Below are positions 18,371 to 26,421 of a stretch of DNA of 64,000 nucleotides, piece after piece. The translations under genes and the position numbers were made by a program. This stretch comes from DASRFR01 sp035651455 (GTDB lineage: Bacteria > Acidobacteriota > Terriglobia > Terriglobales > Acidobacteriaceae), in assembly GCA_035651455.1 (NCBI GenBank), contig DASRFR010000022.1, positions 310,001 through 374,000 of the forward strand. The letters are read 5' to 3'. The notes under the pieces are model-generated. The model made no database searches. It saw only the letters and a list, made by a program, of their open reading frames with translations, and was not told the origin of the DNA. Within the stretch, counting starts at the first letter, position 1. The number at the start of each line of letters is the position of its first letter.

Positions 18371-21300
18371 TTGCCTGGACTCAGGCTGCGTGGTTGGAGC
18401 GTCATCGCACTTTGCTGCTTTCTCCTCATCATTTCATCGTCTCTTTCGGGGCAGACCCCCAATGCATCATTTTTTTCTGAGCTGCGCTATCGGCTCGTAG
18501 GCCCTTTTCGCGGAGGTCGTTCGCTCACCGCGGTTGGAGTTCCCGGCAGTCCCAACGTGTTCTATTTTGGAGCGGTTGGGGGTGGGGTGTGGAAGACGAC
18601 CGACGCAGGCACGACCTGGGAGCCAATCTTCGATGCCCAGCCCATCGCTTCAATCGGAGCACTCGCCGTAGCTCCATCCGATCCCAATGTCATTTATGCG
18701 GGTTCCGGAGAAGCTGACATGCGTTCCGATATCACCTACGGCGACGGCATGTACAAGTCGGTGGATGCAGGCCAGACCTGGACGCATATCGGGCTGGAAG
18801 ACACTCGCCAGATTGGCCGCATTCTTGTCGATCCCGCCAATCCGGATACCGTTTTCGTTGCGGCCCTGGGGCATGCTTACGGCCCGAATGCGCAGAGGGG
18901 CGTTTTCCGCAGCATCGACGGAGGCAAAGCCTGGTCGCGTGTTCTGCACACCAACGATGACACCGGCGCCATTGATCTCGCTTTTGACCCTCAGGACAGC
19001 CGTGTGATTTTCGCCGCCATGTGGCAGACTCGTCGTCCCCCTTGGAACATCTATCCGGCTTCGAACGGGCCTGGTAGCGGTCTTTACAAGTCAAGCGATG
19101 GTGGGGCGACGTGGCAACATCTGCAGGGGAACGGCGTGCCCTCCGATGGACTGGGGCGTATGGGAATTGCTGTGGCTCCCAGTGACCGCAACCGCGTGTA
19201 CCTGATCGTCGATGCCAAGGATGGCGGCCTGTACCGCTCCGACGACGCTGGGAACACGTTTCATCGGGCCGACAATGAAAAGCGCATCTGGGGTCGCGGC
19301 TGGTACTTCGGCGGAATCGCGGTTGATCCCAAAAATCCTGACATCGTTTACGTCGCGAACACCACGACATACAAATCTGTGGATGGCGGAAAGAGTTTCA
19401 CCGCCTTCAAAGGCGCACCCGGCGGTGACGATTATCACAGCATCTGGATTTCTCCCGAAGACTCGTCACGGATGATTATTTCGAGCGACCAGGGATCGAT
19501 CGTCACATTGAATGGGGCAAAGACCTGGAGTTCCTGGTACAACCAGCCGACTGGGCAGTTCTATCATGTAATCACCGATAGCCGCTTTCCCTATTGGCTA
19601 TACGGAGCACAACAGGACAGCGGCGCCATGGCGGTACCCAGCCGCAGCGATTATGCTTCGCTTTCCGGGCGCGACTGGCGTGCCATCCGTGTCGGCGATG
19701 AAAACGGGTACATCGCGCCGGACCCCAGCGATCCCAACACTGTTTTCGGCGGATCGGTTACCCGGTTCAACTGGTCTGATTTTCAGGATAAGGACATTTC
19801 GCCGGTCTTTGGGCGAGATGACGACTTCCGACACACCTGGACGCTCCCGCTGACTTTCTCGCCGGCCAACCCGCGCAAGTTGTATTTCAGCCACCAGATG
19901 CTGTTCCGCACTATTAATGGCGGCAAAAGCTGGGACCAAATCAGCCCCGATTTGACGAGAGAAAATCCACCGGTGCCGTCAAACTTGGACCTGATTACTG
20001 CGCGCTACGGTCTGGACAGTCCCCGAAAAGGCGTTATTTATGCGATTGCCCCGTCGCCGCTCGACGCGAACTTGATTTGGGTCGGAACCGACGATGGGCT
20101 CATTCACGTCAGCAAAGATGACGGTCAGCACTGGGAGCATGTCACTCCGCAGCAGCTGACAGCGTGGAGCAAAGTCGGAACCATTGAGGCCTCCCATTTC
20201 GATCCGCAAGTCGCCTACGCCGCGGTCGACCGCCATCGTCTGGAAGATTTGAAACCGTACATCTATCGCACTCAGGATGGCGGCAAGACTTGGCAGCTCA
20301 TCGCGAGCGGCATCCCGGACGGTTCCTATGTCAACGTGGTGCGAGAGGATCCTCGGCGTCGAGGCTTGCTTTTCGCCGGTACCGAACTGGGCATGTACGT
20401 CAGCTTTGATGATGGAGGTAAATGGCTGCGGTTTCAGTTGAACCTGCCGGTTTCCTCGGTGCGTGATATCGCGATTCACGGAGATGACCTCGTCGTCGCA
20501 ACCCACGGGCGAGCGTTGTGGATCCTGGACGACATCACCCCGCTTCGCCAGATAGAAAACCGAATTGGCAGTGAACCTGCTTCTCTGTTCCGGCCTTCAG
20601 CCGCGCTCCGAATCAGACCGGGATCCGACCAGGGCACTCCCGATCCTGCAGAGGTTCCGAAGGCGGAGAATCCTGCCAGTGGCGCGGTGCTCGATTACTA
20701 CCTGAAAACTGCCGCGACCACCCCGGTCGTGATGCAGATTCTCGACAGCAAAGGGCAGCTGGTCCGTCGTTACAGCAGCGACGATAAAGTAACGCCAGTT
20801 GAGGAGAAGACGCTGGTCGTAACCATGAACTGGATGCATCCGCAGAAGCCGTTGCCGGCTAGCGCCGGAATGCATCGCTTTGTATGGGACATGCATTACG
20901 GATCTCCTCTGCCGAAGCCTACCTCGCCTTATCGGAGTTTCGGCAAAACCGGACCATGGGCTCCTCCCGGGCACTACACAGTTCGCCTGACCGTCGACGG
21001 CAAAAGCTACGAACGAAGCCTGGAGCTGAAATCTGACCCAAGAGTCACCGCCAGCACGGAGGATCTGCAACGGGAATTCAGCGCGGCAAGTCGCTGCCTG
21101 GCGGCTTTAGTCGAAACCGCACAAGCCGCCAATGAGGCCTCCCAAATTGATGAAAAACTGGCCGCGCTCGAACTGAAGAACAAGGACAATCTGTCGCTCT
21201 CGAAATCGCTGAGTACATTTCACGCACGCGTGCGGAAAGTTCTCGGTCCGCCGCCAGTAGATTACGGGGCGGCAATTATTCCGCTCACTTCAGATCGCGA

Positions 21301-21529
21301 AAGCTTGAGGTATCTGGCGCACGAACTTACGGAGCTTGGATCCGCGATTGAGAGTGCAGACGCCGCACCGACGGCGGAACAAGATAAGGCTTTAGCGCAA
21401 GATACCGCTCGGTTCTCGAAAACAATGTCGGATTGGCACCAGTTGCTACAGCAAGGTTTACCGGCCCTGAACGGCAACCTGAAGCAGGCCGGCATTGCTG
21501 AATTGACACTGGCGCCCCAGTCGCAGTAG
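18371..21529 (+). CDS. Secreted multi-Asp-box (sortilin/VPS10-like) propeller protein
   Basis: 1052 residues from a TTG with GGAGCGGAA just upstream. A signal peptide (LRGWSVIALCCFLLIISSSLSG) leads into a region with about ten Asp-box motifs of the form S/T-x-D-x-G-x-T-W, for example TTDAGTTW, SVDAGQTW, SSDGGATW, SKDDGQHW and TQDGGKTW. These build beta-propeller blades as in sortilin/VPS10 and BNR proteins. The last 300 residues are a different, partly helical domain. Proteins of this kind are common in Acidobacteriota and Bacteroidota; an enzyme activity has not been shown for them, and the label glycosyl hydrolase would be unsafe. Confidence 0.85.
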   Translation: MPGLRLRGWSVIALCCFLLIISSSLSGQTPNASFFSELRYRLVGPFRGGRSLTAVGVPGSPNVFYFGAVGGGVWKTTDAGTTWEPIFDAQPIASIGALAVAPSDPNVIYAGSGEADMRSDITYGDGMYKSVDAGQTWTHIGLEDTRQIGRILVDPANPDTVFVAALGHAYGPNAQRGVFRSIDGGKAWSRVLHTNDDTGAIDLAFDPQDSRVIFAAMWQTRRPPWNIYPASNGPGSGLYKSSDGGATWQHLQGNGVPSDGLGRMGIAVAPSDRNRVYLIVDAKDGGLYRSDDAGNTFHRADNEKRIWGRGWYFGGIAVDPKNPDIVYVANTTTYKSVDGGKSFTAFKGAPGGDDYHSIWISPEDSSRMIISSDQGSIVTLNGAKTWSSWYNQPTGQFYHVITDSRFPYWLYGAQQDSGAMAVPSRSDYASLSGRDWRAIRVGDENGYIAPDPSDPNTVFGGSVTRFNWSDFQDKDISPVFGRDDDFRHTWTLPLTFSPANPRKLYFSHQMLFRTINGGKSWDQISPDLTRENPPVPSNLDLITARYGLDSPRKGVIYAIAPSPLDANLIWVGTDDGLIHVSKDDGQHWEHVTPQQLTAWSKVGTIEASHFDPQVAYAAVDRHRLEDLKPYIYRTQDGGKTWQLIASGIPDGSYVNVVREDPRRRGLLFAGTELGMYVSFDDGGKWLRFQLNLPVSSVRDIAIHGDDLVVATHGRALWILDDITPLRQIENRIGSEPASLFRPSAALRIRPGSDQGTPDPAEVPKAENPASGAVLDYYLKTAATTPVVMQILDSKGQLVRRYSSDDKVTPVEEKTLVVTMNWMHPQKPLPASAGMHRFVWDMHYGSPLPKPTSPYRSFGKTGPWAPPGHYTVRLTVDGKSYERSLELKSDPRVTASTEDLQREFSAASRCLAALVETAQAANEASQIDEKLAALELKNKDNLSLSKSLSTFHARVRKVLGPPPVDYGAAIIPLTSDRESLRYLAHELTELGSAIESADAAPTAEQDKALAQDTARFSKTMSDWHQLLQQGLPALNGNLKQAGIAELTLAPQSQ

Positions 21530-21587
21530 ACAGCCGCAAGCTTTGCTGCGATTAACGGTCGAGCGCGGATGCGAGGCTCCCCTTCGC

Positions 21588-21593
21588 TACAAT
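21588..21593 (+). promoter_or_regulatory. Possible -10 element of the gas vesicle cluster
   Basis: TACAAT lies only seven bases before the GTG start of the first cluster gene. No good -35 hexamer is visible at 16-18 bases. If used, transcription would start at or next to the GTG, producing a leaderless mRNA. Confidence 0.3.
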
Positions 21594-21600
21594 AAGGGCC

Positions 21601-23529
21601 GTGGCGCGACTCGCGTTTTTCGTGGGCAAAGGGGGAGTAGGCAAAACCACCGTATCCTCGGCTTACGCGGTCCACGAGGCTGTGACGAGCTCGCGAAAAT
21701 CAGTCATCCTGATATCCAGCGATCCCGCGCATTCGCTGGGCGATATCTTCCAACGCAAATTTGGCGACGATCCCACCCCAGTTCCTCTCGGCCGTCGCCG
21801 CCGACTACATGTCTGGCAAGTCAATGCAGAACGCGAGTTCCGCGACTTCCTTGACAAACATAAGGAAGAGATTCTCGCGATCATAGAAACGGGCTCCTCG
21901 ATATTTACACGCGACGATATCGAGCCTCTTCTCAATACGACTCTGCCCGGAATGGCGGAGGTGTCCGCCCTCCTCGCTATTCACGATGCGCTCCGCTCGG
22001 ACAAGTACGACAGCGTGGTGGTGGATACGGCACCCTTCGGTCACACACTGCGGCTGTTTGAAATGCCGGAGCACTTCTTACGATTTCTTGATTTTCTGGA
22101 AGTGGCGGCCAGTCGGGATCGCGTGTTAGCCGCACACTTCGGCGGAAAAGCTAGCAGGGTCGGCACCGAATTGCTTTCCGAGTGGCAGGCCATGGGCAAC
22201 GATGTCCTGCAAGCCTTTGCCCGCGAAGCCCGGCTGATTCTGGTTAGCACTCCCGAGAAGTTCGCTCTTAATGAGTCACTGCGCTGCCGGGACATTCTGC
22301 AATCCTATTCACCTCCGCTCGTGATCACGGACGTAGTGCTGAACCGAATCGTTACGGCGACGAAGTGCACGGCATGCTCCCAACGCCATCGCGCCGCGAC
22401 AGCCGCCCGGAAATGGCTGGAAAGGGAGTTCCCAGACGCTCGCATATATAGCGCGAATGACTCAGGGACTCCGGTTCTCGGCATCCGCGACCTGCAGGCG
22501 TTTGGCGATCATGTCTTCTCAAAAAAACGTTTACAGCTTAAGGCTGTTGCTCCGAAATCGAAGGAAGTCACGCTTGTGCGCTCAGGGTGGCCACTACTCG
22601 AGAACCCCCTTTCACTAGTGACTGGCAAGGGCGGCGTAGGAAAGACTACTGTAAGCGCAGCGTTGGCGTTTCATACCCGCGGAGCGAAAAACAGATCGAG
22701 AGTCGAAATCTGCTCTGTCGATCCCGCGCCATCTCTCGGCGACATCTTTTTGCAGCCGATTGGCGAGGAGGCCCGTGAGGTTCTCGGCGACACGAACCTG
22801 CGCGCGAGGGAGATGGACTCGCTTCGTCTCTTTAAAAACTGGGCGGCGGAGATGAAGGCGATGCTGGACCAGTCGCTCACCTCTGAGCGCTCGCAAATTC
22901 ATGTCGATCTCTGGTTCGAAAGGGAGCTGTTTGCCAAATTGCTCGACGTCGTGCCTCCCGGCGTAGACGAAGTCTTTGCAGTGTTTCGCATCGTCGATCT
23001 GCTCACGGACCAGTCGAAGCGTGTCGTCATCGATATGGCTCCCACGGGGCATGCTCTGGAACTGCTGCGCACGCCGGAGCGCGTGCTCGCCTGGACTCGG
23101 TTATTATTGAAAACTCTGGCAGAGCACCGTACACTGGCGTTCGTTCAAGAGGTTGCAGTCAAGGTCGCTGAGTTGGGGCAGCGGGTTCGGGAGCTTCGAG
23201 ATACCCTGAAAGATGTCGCACGAGCTCGCATTTACACGGTCATGCTTGCGGAGAGCCTGCCCGATCGGGAAACGGAACGCCTGCTCACGCAACTCCACCA
23301 GCTTGGCTTACCTGTAGGTACCGTTTTCATAAATCGCGTACTGTTTCTCGAAGACGTGAAGGGTTGCGATCGCTGCGAGCGATCCCGCCGCTGGCAATTG
23401 GCCACGCTGGCGAGATGGAAAAGGCGTTCGGTTGGAACCGACGCCTTTGTGATTCGCAATTTCCCGGCCGAGATCGCTGGCAAGAGAGCGTTGCTATCGT
23501 TCACCCGACAGCTATGGCGGCTAAGTTAA
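21601..23529 (+). CDS. Tandem ArsA/Get3-like ATPase at the head of the gas vesicle cluster
   Basis: 642 residues made of two homologous halves. Each has a deviant Walker A GKGGVGKTT (residues 9-17 and 342-350), a switch I of DPAHSLGD or DPAPSLGD, and a switch II of VDTAPFGHTLRL or IDMAPTGHALEL. Each half also has a CxxC: Cys256/Cys259 in the first and Cys589/Cys592 in the second, each shortly after an LNR or INR segment. Get3/TRC40 proteins hold zinc with such a CxxC at their dimer interface, whereas arsenite-pump ArsA uses differently placed cysteines (family knowledge). No arsR, arsB, acr3 or arsD is nearby. I infer a targeting or chaperone ATPase, not an arsenic pump. The GTG start cannot move downstream because the P-loop begins at residue 9. 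Confidence 0.85.
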   Translation: MARLAFFVGKGGVGKTTVSSAYAVHEAVTSSRKSVILISSDPAHSLGDIFQRKFGDDPTPVPLGRRRRLHVWQVNAEREFRDFLDKHKEEILAIIETGSSIFTRDDIEPLLNTTLPGMAEVSALLAIHDALRSDKYDSVVVDTAPFGHTLRLFEMPEHFLRFLDFLEVAASRDRVLAAHFGGKASRVGTELLSEWQAMGNDVLQAFAREARLILVSTPEKFALNESLRCRDILQSYSPPLVITDVVLNRIVTATKCTACSQRHRAATAARKWLEREFPDARIYSANDSGTPVLGIRDLQAFGDHVFSKKRLQLKAVAPKSKEVTLVRSGWPLLENPLSLVTGKGGVGKTTVSAALAFHTRGAKNRSRVEICSVDPAPSLGDIFLQPIGEEAREVLGDTNLRAREMDSLRLFKNWAAEMKAMLDQSLTSERSQIHVDLWFERELFAKLLDVVPPGVDEVFAVFRIVDLLTDQSKRVVIDMAPTGHALELLRTPERVLAWTRLLLKTLAEHRTLAFVQEVAVKVAELGQRVRELRDTLKDVARARIYTVMLAESLPDRETERLLTQLHQLGLPVGTVFINRVLFLEDVKGCDRCERSRRWQLATLARWKRRSVGTDAFVIRNFPAEIAGKRALLSFTRQLWRLS

Positions 23530-24269
23530 AACCATCAGCGAGCGTCCTGTATCTGTACGGTGTGAGTAACGCACGCCCAGCGCGGCCCGTTGCATGTGTG
23601 GGAGTGGATGGCACGTCTCCGGTCGAGACGCTCAATACCGGGAGCCTCACCTCCTGGATCAGCCGAGTACCGCGTCCCGAGTTTGCCGACAACCTCGCGC
23701 GAAACATAGAAAACCTCGACTGGCTTGCCGACGCCAGCGTGCGGCATCAGCGGGTGGTTGCGGCAATCGGCGAAATTACTGACATACTGCCCACCCGTTT
23801 GGGAACAGTTTTTCTAAATGAAAATTCTCTGGCGGCCGACGTGGAACGCCGTAAAGCCACTCTGACCGCCGATCTTAAGCGTATTCAAGGAAAAGATGAG
23901 TATGGCGTGAAAGTTTTTGCCGGAAAGCCGACCAAGGTTGAAGTTCCTTTAGCCGCACGTAGCGGCAAAGACTATCTTCAGGCCAAATCGGCACTGCTGC
24001 GAATGCGCACTCCGCAGAACAAAAAGGATGCTGACATCGAGCGCCTGGCCCAGGCGTTGGACGAGGTTGCAGAGGATACGGCCGAAGGCGGTCGGATTTC
24101 CAGCGGCCGGCGCGATCTCCTCTACAATGTCTCTGTGTTGCTGAAGCGGGATAACCGTAAGCAATTGGAGTCGCTGATCAGCCGCTTTGCGCGCGAATGG
24201 GGAGACACACGACAGATCGAATGTACCGGTCCATGGCCGCCATACTCGTTTGTGTCGCGCGACATCTAA
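23514..24269 (+). CDS. Gas vesicle protein GvpF/GvpL, paralog 1
   Basis: 251 residues from ATG 23514, which overlaps the end of the ATPase gene by 16 bases. It opens with a YLYGVS strand, has the middle ..LPTRLGTVF segment and ends with the family hallmark CTGPWPPYSFV. GvpF/L proteins bind the shell protein GvpA during assembly and are accessory or minor components of gas vesicles. The central half is helical and charged. The overlap implies translation coupled to the ATPase, linking that ATPase to vesicle assembly. Confidence 0.9.
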   Translation: MAAKLKPSASVLYLYGVSNARPARPVACVGVDGTSPVETLNTGSLTSWISRVPRPEFADNLARNIENLDWLADASVRHQRVVAAIGEITDILPTRLGTVFLNENSLAADVERRKATLTADLKRIQGKDEYGVKVFAGKPTKVEVPLAARSGKDYLQAKSALLRMRTPQNKKDADIERLAQALDEVAEDTAEGGRISSGRRDLLYNVSVLLKRDNRKQLESLISRFAREWGDTRQIECTGPWPPYSFVSRDI

Positions 24270-24296
24270 CCTCAAGCGCTCGGCTTCTACGCTGCT

Positions 24297-24542
24297 ATGC
24301 CGGAAATGTCTCAAAGCATCATCATCGCCGGGAACGAGCCGGATGACGACGCAAGCCTGCTTGATCTTCTCGACCATGTTCTTAATGCCGGAGTGGTGAT
24401 TCGCGGGAATCTCATCATTTCGCTGGCCGGGGTCGACCTCATCTATCTAGGACTCGACGTGATCCTGACGTCGGTGGAGACGGCGCTGAAGCATATCAAC
24501 CGCGCGGCGCAAGGCGGTCCATCTCGCCTAAACTCCGAATAG
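24297..24542 (+). CDS. GvpA/J/M-type shell paralog 1 (short)
   Basis: 81 residues with the GvpA-family core: LLDLLDHVLNAGVVIRG, then ISLAGVDLIYLGLDVIL and SVETALKH. The two beta-strand/helix units of the shell protein are recognisable, but the DAW of true GvpA is replaced (RGN), which fits the minor J/M/S group. A second possible start is the Met three codons later. It lies between the first and second GvpF/L genes. Confidence 0.85.
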   Translation: MPEMSQSIIIAGNEPDDDASLLDLLDHVLNAGVVIRGNLIISLAGVDLIYLGLDVILTSVETALKHINRAAQGGPSRLNSE

Positions 24543-24556
24543 GCAACCTGACTCTC

Positions 24557-25219
24557 ATGCCCGTACTTTTGTACTGCATTGTCGAAGATGGAATTGCCGT
24601 TCAGGTCCCGAAAACCGGGGTACGAGACAAGCTGTTGGAGAACATCGAGGGGGCGGGTCTCGCTTGCATTGTTTCGCGACATGATAGCGAAAATCTGATC
24701 GGAGATCAGCCTATTCGCGACATGGCAGTGACCTTCAGCCGTGTTTTGCAGGAGATCTTCGGTCAAGCCGCCATAATTCCGTTCCGGTTCCCCACTTTGC
24801 TCACGGACGTCGCCGAGGTTCAAGATCTGCTGAAGGAACGCGGCGCGGAATACCGGAAAGATTTTTCGCGGCTGCGAGATGCCGTTCAGATGGAGCTGCG
24901 GCTGACTTCGAACTCCAGCGCCGACGCTCCGCACACCAAAGGTTCAGGGACGCAATATTTGCGAGCGCGGCAGGCGCAGCGCGAGATGTTCGAGCGCGTC
25001 GCCAGGCAGATCCGGGAAGCAACATGTTCTTTAGTTCGGGATTGGCGGCAGTCTGACCTGCCTTCGGGTCTGCGGGTTTACGCCCTGGTACAGCGCGCTT
25101 TACTGGACCGCTTTGTCGCCGCCATGCGTGAAGTGCACATCTCTACGGGCTTTCATGCCCGTTTAAGCGGTCCTTGGCCCGCGACCGAATTTCTGGAGGA
25201 GGTGCGAAATGTCGGATAA
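24557..25219 (+). CDS. Gas vesicle protein GvpF/GvpL, paralog 2
   Basis: 220 residues starting with LLYCIVEDG, with the PFRFPTLL segment in the middle and LSGPWPATEFLEE at the C-terminus, the GvpF/L hallmark in a modified form (WPAT instead of WPPY). It is more divergent than the other two paralogs. Its last codons overlap the gvpK start by 11 bases, so the two are likely cotranslated. Confidence 0.87.
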   Translation: MPVLLYCIVEDGIAVQVPKTGVRDKLLENIEGAGLACIVSRHDSENLIGDQPIRDMAVTFSRVLQEIFGQAAIIPFRFPTLLTDVAEVQDLLKERGAEYRKDFSRLRDAVQMELRLTSNSSADAPHTKGSGTQYLRARQAQREMFERVARQIREATCSLVRDWRQSDLPSGLRVYALVQRALLDRFVAAMREVHISTGFHARLSGPWPATEFLEEVRNVG

Positions 25220-25547
25220 CGACCCTGCCGATCCATCCTCCACTCGAGGCCAAGCCACTCCCCGGGCGACATTTGGAACGGCAGAACGGATCGAGTGTAC
25301 GCCAGAAAACATTGACCAGGGACTTGCGCGCCTGGTGCTGAGCCTTATAGAACTGCTTCGTCAACTCCTCGAGCGACAGGCCATCCGCCGCATGGAGGGC
25401 GGCTCTCTCAACGAGCAGCAGGTGGAAGACATGGGAGAGGCCCTGATGAAACTGGAAGCGAAGATCGCCGAACTGGCGGACCACTTCGGCCTCACACCCG
25501 CGGACCTGAACCTCGATTTGGGTCCGATCGGACGTTTTATTGAATAA
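25209..25547 (+). CDS. gvpK: Gas vesicle protein GvpK
   Basis: 112 residues. After a polar N-terminus the family core is clear: IECTPENIDQGLARLVLSLI, then ELLRQLLERQAIRRMEGG and a C-terminal LADHFGLTPADLNLDLGPIG. GvpK is a conserved accessory protein needed for vesicle formation in characterised systems. The start (AAATGTCGGAT) lies inside the preceding GvpF/L gene and follows a GGAGGTG ribosome-binding site. Confidence 0.93.
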   Translation: MSDNDPADPSSTRGQATPRATFGTAERIECTPENIDQGLARLVLSLIELLRQLLERQAIRRMEGGSLNEQQVEDMGEALMKLEAKIAELADHFGLTPADLNLDLGPIGRFIE

Positions 25548-25588
25548 CGGTTTTCTGTTTGACGGCAAAAGCAACGCTTTCAGCACAG

Positions 25589-25614
25589 ACGGAATCTACT
25601 CGGTAGATTTCCGT
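25589..25614 (+). other. Hairpin after gvpK
   Basis: ACGGAATCTAC (25589-25599) pairs with GTAGATTTCCGT (25603-25614) with a three-base loop and one bulged base. No T-run follows, so it looks like an mRNA-processing or stability element and not a terminator. Confidence 0.5.
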
Positions 25615-25651
25615 GACCTCCTCCCCCGTTTCAGCCCTAAAATCGCGGTGT

Positions 25652-25680
25652 TTGACAGGTGTCTGTGGAGACAGTAGCAT
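25652..25680 (+). promoter_or_regulatory. Internal promoter for the gvpJ-gvpA pair
   Basis: A perfect -35 hexamer TTGACA (25652-25657) is followed after exactly 17 bases by TAGCAT (25675-25680). The predicted start near 25687 gives a leader of about 58 bases before the ATG at 25745. A short inverted repeat CTGT/ACAG (25663-25674) lies in the spacer. Confidence 0.55.
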
Positions 25681-25695
25681 CTTCGTTTCGGTGGA

Positions 25696-25722
25696 GCGCT
25701 CAGAAGCGCGTTCGTGCTTTTT
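25696..25722 (+). terminator. Possible attenuator hairpin in the gvpJ leader
   Basis: GCGCT (25696-25700) and AGCGC (25705-25709) form a five-bp stem with a CAGA loop; TTTTT follows at 25718-25722. The stem is short and the T-run is eight bases away, so this is a weak candidate. It sits between the internal promoter and the gvpJ start. Confidence 0.3.
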
Positions 25723-25744
25723 CCGCCGATGAAAGACCTCCATC

Positions 25745-26053
25745 ATGGATAGAGTGCCCACTGTCTCCGGAACCACAAACCTGGTCGACATCCTAGATCG
25801 TGTGCTGGATAAGGGTTTGGTCATCGCGGGTGACGTTCGCATCTCTTTAGCCAATGTGGAACTTCTGACTATCCGCATTCGCTTGTTGATCTGTTCTGTC
25901 GATAAGGCCGAGCAGATCGGACTCAATTGGTGGAAGTACGACCCGCATCTCACCATGCCAGCTCCGGGGATTCCTCCAAGTCTGCCGGAGCCGCCTCGGG
26001 TCACGAATCGCCGTGCAAGGCCCAGACCTGGTAATACCAGGCGCAGACGTTGA
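25745..26053 (+). CDS. GvpJ-like shell paralog with basic Pro/Arg tail
   Basis: 102 residues. Residues 1-65 are the GvpA-family core: NLVDILDRVLDKGLVIAG, DVRISLANVELLTIRIRLLI and CSVDKAEQ. ISLANVELL is typical of the GvpJ/GvpM group, where GvpA has LVGI. The last 35 residues are proline-rich then strongly basic, ending GNTRRRR. Characterised GvpJ proteins also have C-terminal extensions after the core, but this charge is striking. It is the first gene behind the internal promoter and is followed by gvpA after 38 bases. Confidence 0.85.
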   Translation: MDRVPTVSGTTNLVDILDRVLDKGLVIAGDVRISLANVELLTIRIRLLICSVDKAEQIGLNWWKYDPHLTMPAPGIPPSLPEPPRVTNRRARPRPGNTRRRR

Positions 26054-26077
26054 ACTGAGCGAAGTATCAATCGCAAA

Positions 26078-26084
26078 TAGGAGG
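26078..26084 (+). promoter_or_regulatory. Strong ribosome-binding site of gvpA
   Basis: TAGGAGG at 26078-26084, seven bases before the ATG at 26092, is the best Shine-Dalgarno site in the cluster, as expected for the most abundant vesicle protein. Confidence 0.75.
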
Positions 26085-26091
26085 CATTCTC

Positions 26092-26394
26092 ATGGCTGTC
26101 GAACGCATATCAGGGGGATCGAGTCTTATCGATGTGCTCGATCGCGTCCTGGACAAGGGCATTGTGATCGACGCCTGGGTACGTATTTCGCTGGTTGGCA
26201 TCGATTTGATTACTGTAGAAGCGCGCGTGGTGGTGGCCTCGATTGATACCTACCTGAAGTATGCGGACGCCGTGGGATTGACAGGACTGGTTTCCAGGCC
26301 GCAGTTGGGGGCGGCAGAAGAGCCGGAGGTTGCGGTGGAAACCACTCGGCGCGTCACCCGAGTACCCGCTCGGCGCGCCGCACGACGCGGCTGA
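26092..26394 (+). CDS. gvpA: Gas vesicle structural protein GvpA, with basic C-terminal extension
   Basis: 100 residues. The core SSLIDVLDRVLDKGIVIDAW, then VRISLVGIDLITVEARVVVA and SIDTYLKYADAVGL matches classical GvpA almost position by position, including the IDAW turn and the DTYLKYA helix. Classical GvpA has about 70-75 residues; here about 25 further residues follow, acidic then basic, ending RRVTRVPARRAARRG. GvpA forms the ribbed, gas-permeable protein wall. Its strong ribosome-binding site and position behind the internal promoter suggest it is the main shell protein. Confidence 0.93.
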   Translation: MAVERISGGSSLIDVLDRVLDKGIVIDAWVRISLVGIDLITVEARVVVASIDTYLKYADAVGLTGLVSRPQLGAAEEPEVAVETTRRVTRVPARRAARRG

Positions 26395-26421
26395 CCATAG
26401 TCTAGGGAAAAGGTAAGCGGA

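Noticed and set aside
21601..23529. Arsenic-resistance ATPase (arsA)
   Set aside because: No other ars gene nearby, CxxC pattern fits Get3, and the gene overlaps a gas vesicle gene.
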